NCBI GenBank assembly: GCA_949840465.1
Contig: CATKXE010000004.1
Span: 1 to 64,000 of the forward strand
Direction: 5' to 3'
Source of the DNA: an uncultured Lachnospiraceae bacterium
GTDB taxonomy: Bacteria > Bacillota > Clostridia > Lachnospirales > Lachnospiraceae
DNA: 64,000 nt
Positions 59,574 to 64,000 of the stretch are shown in pieces. Numbering within the stretch: the stretch's first letter is position 1; the number at the start of each line of letters is the position of its first letter. A program made the position numbers and the translations under genes. The notes below the pieces were generated by a model. That model was not told the DNA's origin, did not search any database, and saw only the letters and a list, made by a program, of their open reading frames with translations.

Positions 59574-60986
59574 ATGAGGAATGAAAAAATCAGCTGGGGA
59601 AGTTTTTTCAAAATAGTGCTTACCATTGCATTGCCCATCGCTTTCCAGAATTTTCTGTCTACCACGGCAAGCATGGTCGATACCATCATGATTGGAAGCC
59701 AGGGGGAATTATCGGTAGCAGCAGTCGGAATCTGTTCCCAGATTACCTCTTTATTTTTTTCCTGCTATTTCGGATTTGCAAGCGGCGGACTATTGTTTTT
59801 TTCACAATATTGGGGCGCCCGCAATGAGAGGGGCATCAATCAGGCCTTTGGGCTTGCGCTTATCTGTATGCTGGCCGTATCCCTGCTCTTTGGCGGTGCG
59901 GCGGTCGCCAACCCCGCTTTCATATTGGGCATCTATACGGATAAGGCAACTATCATTGCCATCGGCGCGCCCTATATCCGCATTGTAGGCTTTGCCTATC
60001 CTCTGCAGGTGCTTGCCGTGATCATAAGCTTCCTGCTGCGTTCTACAGAGAGGGTAAAACCGCCTCTGATCAGTTCCATCCTGGCGCTGATTACGAATTT
60101 CATCCTGAACTGGATCCTGATCTACGGGCGCTTTGGCATGCCGAAAATGGGGGCGGCAGGCGCGGCAGTGGGTACTTTCGTATCCGGTATCGTAAATGTA
60201 TTTGTACTGCTCCTTTTTCTTTTGAAGGATAAACAGACCGTTGTACTCCGGCTAAAAGACATGTTTTCCTGGAACGACGGTTTTCTTAAGGAATATATGG
60301 GGAAATGTTTCCCTATCATCTTCAACGAATTGTTCTACGGGATCGGGCAGATGCTGATCAATATCGTCATCGGGCATCAATCCGAATCCGCCATCGCTGC
60401 CATGGCTGCGTTCCGTGTCCTGGAGGGCTTTGTATTTGCTTTCTTTGCGGGCCTCGCAGACGCATCCTCTGTGGTGGTCGGGAAGGAAGTCGGATCCGGC
60501 CACCTGATGAGCGGTTATCAGTATATGAAAAAATTCGCCGTACTGTGTCCGGCGATCACTTTCTGCATCTGTTTGATCGGCCTGCTGCTAAACGGGCCTC
60601 TGCTTTCGCTCTTCGGTCTTGGCGCGGAAGCCCTGTTTTTCGGCAAATACATGATTCTCATCTACCTGGCTGCCGGAACCATCCGCACCTGCAACTATAT
60701 TATGAATAGCTGCTACCGCGCCGGAGGGGAAGCGGTATTTGGGACACTGCTTGAGATCATCTGCCTGTTTACCGTAAGCGTCCCGGCAACATGGGCCGCG
60801 GGCATGATATGGCATCTCCCGTTTCTTGCCGTTTTCTCATTCCTGTACACAGACGAATTGATTCGGCTGGCCTTTGAATTGTGGTATACAAAAAGCGGAA
60901 AATGGGTCAAGCCAGTGACCGAAGCCGGGCGGGCCGCGCTTCCGGAATTTAAGGCTGCGCTCAAGATCAAAAAAAGTCCGTCATAA
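59574..60986 (+). CDS. MATE-family efflux transporter, second copy
   Basis: About 470 residues, twelve hydrophobic segments. FFKIVLTIALPIAFQNFLSTTASMVDTIMIG, FASGGLLFFSQYWGARN and RVKPPLISSILALITNFILNWILI show the family. AAAGGAATC before ATG 59574 is preferred to the ORF-track ATG at 59547, which has no ribosome site. The AAGTCCG-CGGACTT hairpin overlapping the stop probably ends the mRNA. It is not closely similar to the copy at 44009. Confidence 0.92.
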   Translation: MRNEKISWGSFFKIVLTIALPIAFQNFLSTTASMVDTIMIGSQGELSVAAVGICSQITSLFFSCYFGFASGGLLFFSQYWGARNERGINQAFGLALICMLAVSLLFGGAAVANPAFILGIYTDKATIIAIGAPYIRIVGFAYPLQVLAVIISFLLRSTERVKPPLISSILALITNFILNWILIYGRFGMPKMGAAGAAVGTFVSGIVNVFVLLLFLLKDKQTVVLRLKDMFSWNDGFLKEYMGKCFPIIFNELFYGIGQMLINIVIGHQSESAIAAMAAFRVLEGFVFAFFAGLADASSVVVGKEVGSGHLMSGYQYMKKFAVLCPAITFCICLIGLLLNGPLLSLFGLGAEALFFGKYMILIYLAAGTIRTCNYIMNSCYRAGGEAVFGTLLEIICLFTVSVPATWAAGMIWHLPFLAVFSFLYTDELIRLAFELWYTKSGKWVKPVTEAGRAALPEFKAALKIKKSPS

Positions 60987-61060
60987 CCGGACTTCTATAA
61001 TCAATCCTCAGGCGGCCGGCGGCGGAATTGAATCCCTCAGAGGTTGACAGGAATATCCGG

Positions 61061-61405
61061 CTACTCTTTTTCCGGATATTCCTTATCCTTCCAATACCAC
61101 CACTTTAATTTCTCTGCTTCATGCTGTTCATGCTCCGCAAAATACACCGCGCAGCGGTAGACATACAATACACATTTATCATCCTGAAACCCCTTTTTCA
61201 GGCAGTCCAGATGATACAGATCTTCGGGTTTCTTTCCTTTTAAATCGTCAATACAGTGGATTCCGATATTCTGCAGATGTTTCTGCATATTTGCACCCAC
61301 GCCCGGTATCTTCTGCAGATCGCCGGCAGTGCCTTTTGGCGGTTCTTTTTCTTTTTTACAAATAAAATCCTCTTCAGATTTTTCTCTTTTTTCATCTTCA
61401 TGCAT
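61061..61405 (-). CDS. Helix-hairpin-helix protein, Cdd1/pathogenicity-locus family
   Basis: 114 residues. A charged N-terminus is followed by the HhH motif LQKIPGVGANMQKHLQNIGI (about 30-49), then a conserved DLYHLDCLKKGFQDDKCVLYVYRCAVYFA and a basic/aromatic tail KWWYWKD. PF11731 members are small proteins of unknown function, often associated with DNA-binding HhH folds. The ATG at 61405 with GGGGAA overlaps the hydrolase stop by 8 bases, showing coupling. Confidence 0.85.
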   Translation of the reverse strand: MHEDEKREKSEEDFICKKEKEPPKGTAGDLQKIPGVGANMQKHLQNIGIHCIDDLKGKKPEDLYHLDCLKKGFQDDKCVLYVYRCAVYFAEHEQHEAEKLKWWYWKDKEYPEKE

Positions 61406-62174
61406 TTCCCCTGCCCTCACTTTCAGGTTCTTCCAGAAATTTCAAGACTCTTTCATTAAACGCTGCCGCCATCTTATTTGCAATAAAATGATCCCCCTTC
61501 AGAATTGCCAGTTCTGAATCAGGAATCTCCAATGCAATGAGCCTCGTGTGTTTCTCCTTTATCATATCCCTTGTCCCTGCAATGACCAAAGTCCTTGCCT
61601 GAATACCGGACAATTCCTCCACGGACACATTCGGTTCATGAACCATCAGTCCCAGAAGTTCCATATTCCGTTTTGCCCCGTCGCTTTTACCCGAAAACAT
61701 CCTTGCTATCCGGTACCCCAGTTCTATGGGAATCTGTATAGAGCGTTTTACCCCTTGTGCATTCAAATTGGCCCCATTCAGAATCAGTTTATCCACCCGT
61801 TCAGGATACTTGACTGCAAATACCAGCGCAATATTCCCACCGTCCGAAAAGCCCAGCAAATGTGCCTTAGCGATCCCATGCCCATCCATAAAACCAAGCA
61901 GATCCTCAGCAAACTGCCTGATCGTAAACGGTTTTTCTCCCCGGGGTGTTTTTCCATGCCCCCTTGTATCCATTGCATACACATGATAGCGCCGGGAAAA
62001 TTCCTCGATTTGACTCTGAAAATAACCGCTGTCTTCCCCATTTCCATGGAGCAGAATAATCGGTGCTCCCTGTCCCTTTTCCATATAAAAATGCCTGATG
62101 TCCACTTCTCTTCTCCCTCTGTACGGTATACGCCGCACTTTTTCAAAATCCCCCGCCGAAACTTTATAACCCAT
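61398..62174 (-). CDS. Alpha/beta hydrolase
   Basis: 258 residues. Nucleophile elbow LLGFSDGGN, oxyanion strand IILLHGNGEDSG, AMDTRGHGKTPRG, acid region LVIAGTRDMIKEKH and catalytic His in KGDHFIANK. Soluble, no signal peptide; esterase, lactonase or carboxylic ester hydrolase cannot be told apart. AGGAGG 10 bases before ATG 62174 (MGYKVSAGD) is preferred to the ORF-track ATG 62207. The Cdd1 gene follows, overlapping by 8 bases. Confidence 0.9.
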   Translation of the reverse strand: MGYKVSAGDFEKVRRIPYRGRREVDIRHFYMEKGQGAPIILLHGNGEDSGYFQSQIEEFSRRYHVYAMDTRGHGKTPRGEKPFTIRQFAEDLLGFMDGHGIAKAHLLGFSDGGNIALVFAVKYPERVDKLILNGANLNAQGVKRSIQIPIELGYRIARMFSGKSDGAKRNMELLGLMVHEPNVSVEELSGIQARTLVIAGTRDMIKEKHTRLIALEIPDSELAILKGDHFIANKMAAAFNERVLKFLEEPESEGRGNA

Positions 62175-62306
62175 CGGAATATTTCCTCCTACTATTAGCA
62201 CATCCATACTGTAATGTCAATAGTTACAATATCTTTTTAATGATGCAATGTTGAGGCAATTATCAATTATAGTTGAAAAATATTGGTAAAATTTTAAAAA
62301 ATTTTA

Positions 62307-62335
62307 TTGTAGAAATATATGGGATATGGTAATAT
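62307..62335 (+). promoter_or_regulatory. Promoter-like sequence of the large flagellin gene
   Basis: TTGTAG (62307), 17 bases, TAATAT (62330). No SigD pattern with TAAA was found; GGCGATAG at 62344 lacks a -35. Transcription would begin at about 62342, just ahead of the two hairpins. Confidence 0.5.
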
Positions 62336-62363
62336 CTTGATGTGGCGATAGACTCTGAGGTAC

Positions 62364-62418
62364 AGGTAATAGATTCCTGTAAGGGGATCTATTGCCTTTT
62401 TTCATGAAAAAAAGGCAA
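62364..62418 (+). promoter_or_regulatory. Leader attenuator: two overlapping hairpins before the large flagellin
   Basis: Hairpin 1: AGGTAATAGAT with ATCTATTGCCT followed by TTTTTT, a complete intrinsic terminator (62364-62402). Hairpin 2: TTGCCTTTTTT (62392-62402) with AAAAAAGGCAA (62407-62418), which shares the right arm and T tract of hairpin 1. The two cannot form together. The flagellin ATG lies about 90 bases later. This is the architecture of an attenuator or riboswitch expression platform, without a recognised aptamer. Confidence 0.6.
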
Positions 62419-62509
62419 ATGTTACATATGTAAGGATCATTTCATCTACAGTATTTTCGTGCGGTTTTTACAAAAATCAAAAAAAGCAGAAAGGAAGGTT
62501 TCAATCAAA

Positions 62510-64000
62510 ATGATAATTCAAACCAACATACCGGCTTTGTATGCACTGCGTGAAAAGAAGAATACTGACAGTGCAATTGCAAAGAACTTACAGAAGCTGT
62601 CCTCAGGCCTCCGGATCCAGCAGGCAGCGGATGACGCGGCAGGCCTTGCCATATCGGAAAAGATGCGCGCCCAGATTACCGAGCTTGAACGCTGCGAACT
62701 CAATGTTTCCGAGGGAATCGACATTACGCAGACTGCGGACGGCGCGCTGGATGAGGTCGGAGGGATGCTGCGCCGTGCCAGAGAACTCTGCCTGCAGGCA
62801 AGCAACGGCACCTACAGCGACCAGGAACGTCTCTACATGAGCGAGGAGATCAACCAGATCTTTAGCGAGATCGACCGGATCACGTCAACCAGCCGGTACA
62901 ATACCATTCCGCTCTTCCGCAGCGCCCCCAATGACTCCGACGATCCTGTTTATCTCTACGTGGAAGAGTTCGGCAAAGTTCCGGATCAGCAATTATGGGG
63001 CGAGATGGATTTTGTGAAAAGCGAAGACTTTGCCCCGCCCGCCGAGGCCAGACCCGCCACTGCCACATTCCAGCTTTCAGATAACGTGGTAATGAACTAT
63101 GCGGATTTGCTGGACAAAAAATCGCTTATGATCGGCAGCTATACCTATACTTTTCGGAAAGACGCCGACCGGAACAACACTTCCTCAAATCCGCGTATCG
63201 TTTCCATCAAAAATATCCAGACGGTCAAGGAAGCCATGGAACAGCTTGCCAAATTTCCCGATATCGACAAAGTAGACGTAGATGAAACCGCTAAAACGGT
63301 AACCCTGACGGCGAGCCTGGATAACTACACTTATCCGGTTGAGGCAAACGGAACCATTTCCCATTATACCGCGCCAAACGGAACCGGAGAATACAAAAAC
63401 AACTTAATATTGAAAAATCCGGAGGGAAAGGAAACGATCGGACAAGTGGACGGCAGCGGCGTCACAAACAACCAGCCGGTATATGGAACGGACCTGTCCT
63501 TTTCCTTCGATCTGTCCCGTATCAAAGAGCCGATTGACGTTGCAAATCTGAGAAGGAATTCACTGAAAATCCACATAGACGGATTAAGTCCGTCCGAGAT
63601 CACGATCCCTTACAGCAGCATTTTTGGCGCCTCCCCAGGTACGATTACCAAAGACGCGTTTGCCAACGCTGTTATAAACAAGCTTAAGAACACGAGCCCC
63701 CTCAACGGCAGCAATACGAAGATAGAGTATACGGCTCCCAATCTGGTGATCCACACCAGCCTTCCCGCCTCTGCTTCTTCCGGTACACAGCATAGCGCGT
63801 ATATCTCGGAATTAACCGCGCCAAAGCGGGAGGATACTTCCAAGCCGAAATGGACGACGAACCGGCTTGATTTCACCACGAGTACCACTCCTCCCTCTGC
63901 GGAGGTAGGCGGTACATACACCGTACAGATACCCGATGCAAGTTCTTTCCAGGTGCCGTTCTCCTTCAAGCTGGGCTCCTATACGCACATTTTCTATAAC
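62510..64000 (+). CDS. Large flagellin, C-terminus cut by window edge
   Basis: Open from ATG 62510 to the end of the window (497 codons, no stop) and missing from the ORF track. D0/D1: IIQTNIPALYALREKKNTDSAIAKNLQKLSSGLR, IQQAADDAAGLAISEKMRAQ and QTADGALDEVGGMLRRAREL, then NQIFSEIDRITSTSRYNTIPL. From about 150 on, a large variable domain follows (Pro/Thr/Ser-rich, e.g. TSTTPPSAEVGG), already about 345 residues, so the full protein is far larger than the usual 270-500. Two Cys in D1 (ERCEL and ELCLQ) are unusual for flagellin. AAGGAAGG precedes the ATG at 11-base spacing. Confidence 0.9.
   Translation, partial: MIIQTNIPALYALREKKNTDSAIAKNLQKLSSGLRIQQAADDAAGLAISEKMRAQITELERCELNVSEGIDITQTADGALDEVGGMLRRARELCLQASNGTYSDQERLYMSEEINQIFSEIDRITSTSRYNTIPLFRSAPNDSDDPVYLYVEEFGKVPDQQLWGEMDFVKSEDFAPPAEARPATATFQLSDNVVMNYADLLDKKSLMIGSYTYTFRKDADRNNTSSNPRIVSIKNIQTVKEAMEQLAKFPDIDKVDVDETAKTVTLTASLDNYTYPVEANGTISHYTAPNGTGEYKNNLILKNPEGKETIGQVDGSGVTNNQPVYGTDLSFSFDLSRIKEPIDVANLRRNSLKIHIDGLSPSEITIPYSSIFGASPGTITKDAFANAVINKLKNTSPLNGSNTKIEYTAPNLVIHTSLPASASSGTQHSAYISELTAPKREDTSKPKWTTNRLDFTTSTTPPSAEVGGTYTVQIPDASSFQVPFSFKLGSYTHIFYN

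Noticed and set aside
62341-62510. c-di-GMP (GEMM) riboswitch before flagellin
   Set aside because: The conserved aptamer pieces could not be found; only overlapping hairpins are seen.

Overview
The window looks like chromosomal DNA of a Gram-positive, gut-type Clostridium, most likely Lachnospiraceae (Enterocloster/Hungatella-like, a low-certainty guess). The basis is AGGAGG ribosome sites, ECF and TRAP transporters, two flagellin-type genes, many AraC/LacI/ROK-controlled sugar operons, mid-range GC and sigma-A/SigD promoters. No rRNA, tRNA, CRISPR array, intact insertion sequence or prophage was seen.

Layout. 1-6.5 kb: a truncated membrane protein with Tyr-Gly repeats, a MurG-type transferase, an ECF sigma factor with a HIT protein, an asparagine synthetase lacking its N-terminal Cys, and a YitT protein. 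6.6-7.6 kb: a short flagellin behind a SigD promoter. 7.7-13.3 kb: an ECF transporter (T, fused double ATPase, UPF0397-type S), a SAM hydrolase-type enzyme and a nucleoside hydrolase, together suggesting nucleoside/SAM-derived salvage. 13.4-16.8 kb: TraX, a KdpE/KdpD-like pair without kdpFABC, and a 47-residue membrane peptide. This 12.3-16.8 kb stretch carries eight copies or partial copies of a short palindromic element, three of them in tandem in frame inside the nucleoside hydrolase and one inside the kinase ATP lid. 17-28.9 kb: a GH3 glucosidase and an unsaturated-uronate cluster (KduI, sugar isomerase, TRAP DctPQM, GH105, KduD-like SDR, two AraC regulators). 28.9-33 kb: a transglycosylase, a collapsed relic of a response regulator plus FtsX/BceB-type permease, an HTH + AAA-like + PD-(D/E)XK fusion, and a membrane XRE regulator. 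33-42.6 kb: a ribose-type ABC sugar operon with FGGY kinase and two dehydrogenases, a ROK regulator, and a HAD phosphatase whose promoter is a near copy of the operon promoter. 42.9-45.4 kb: threonine aldolase and a MATE pump.

45.7-59.3 kb is the most novel region. A LacI regulator faces one tightly packed operon of 13 genes: a ketopantoate reductase-like enzyme, a cyclase-family hydrolase, two ICL/PEP-mutase-family lyases, a dipeptide-type ABC transporter (OppABCDF) and four tandem paralogous SnoaL/NTF2-fold proteins. A near-consensus promoter overlaps two operator-like repeats. I infer an undescribed uptake-and-breakdown pathway; the substrate is unknown.

59.5-64 kb: a second MATE pump, a Cdd1-type HhH protein overlapping an alpha/beta hydrolase, and a large flagellin running off the end behind a leader with two mutually exclusive hairpins.
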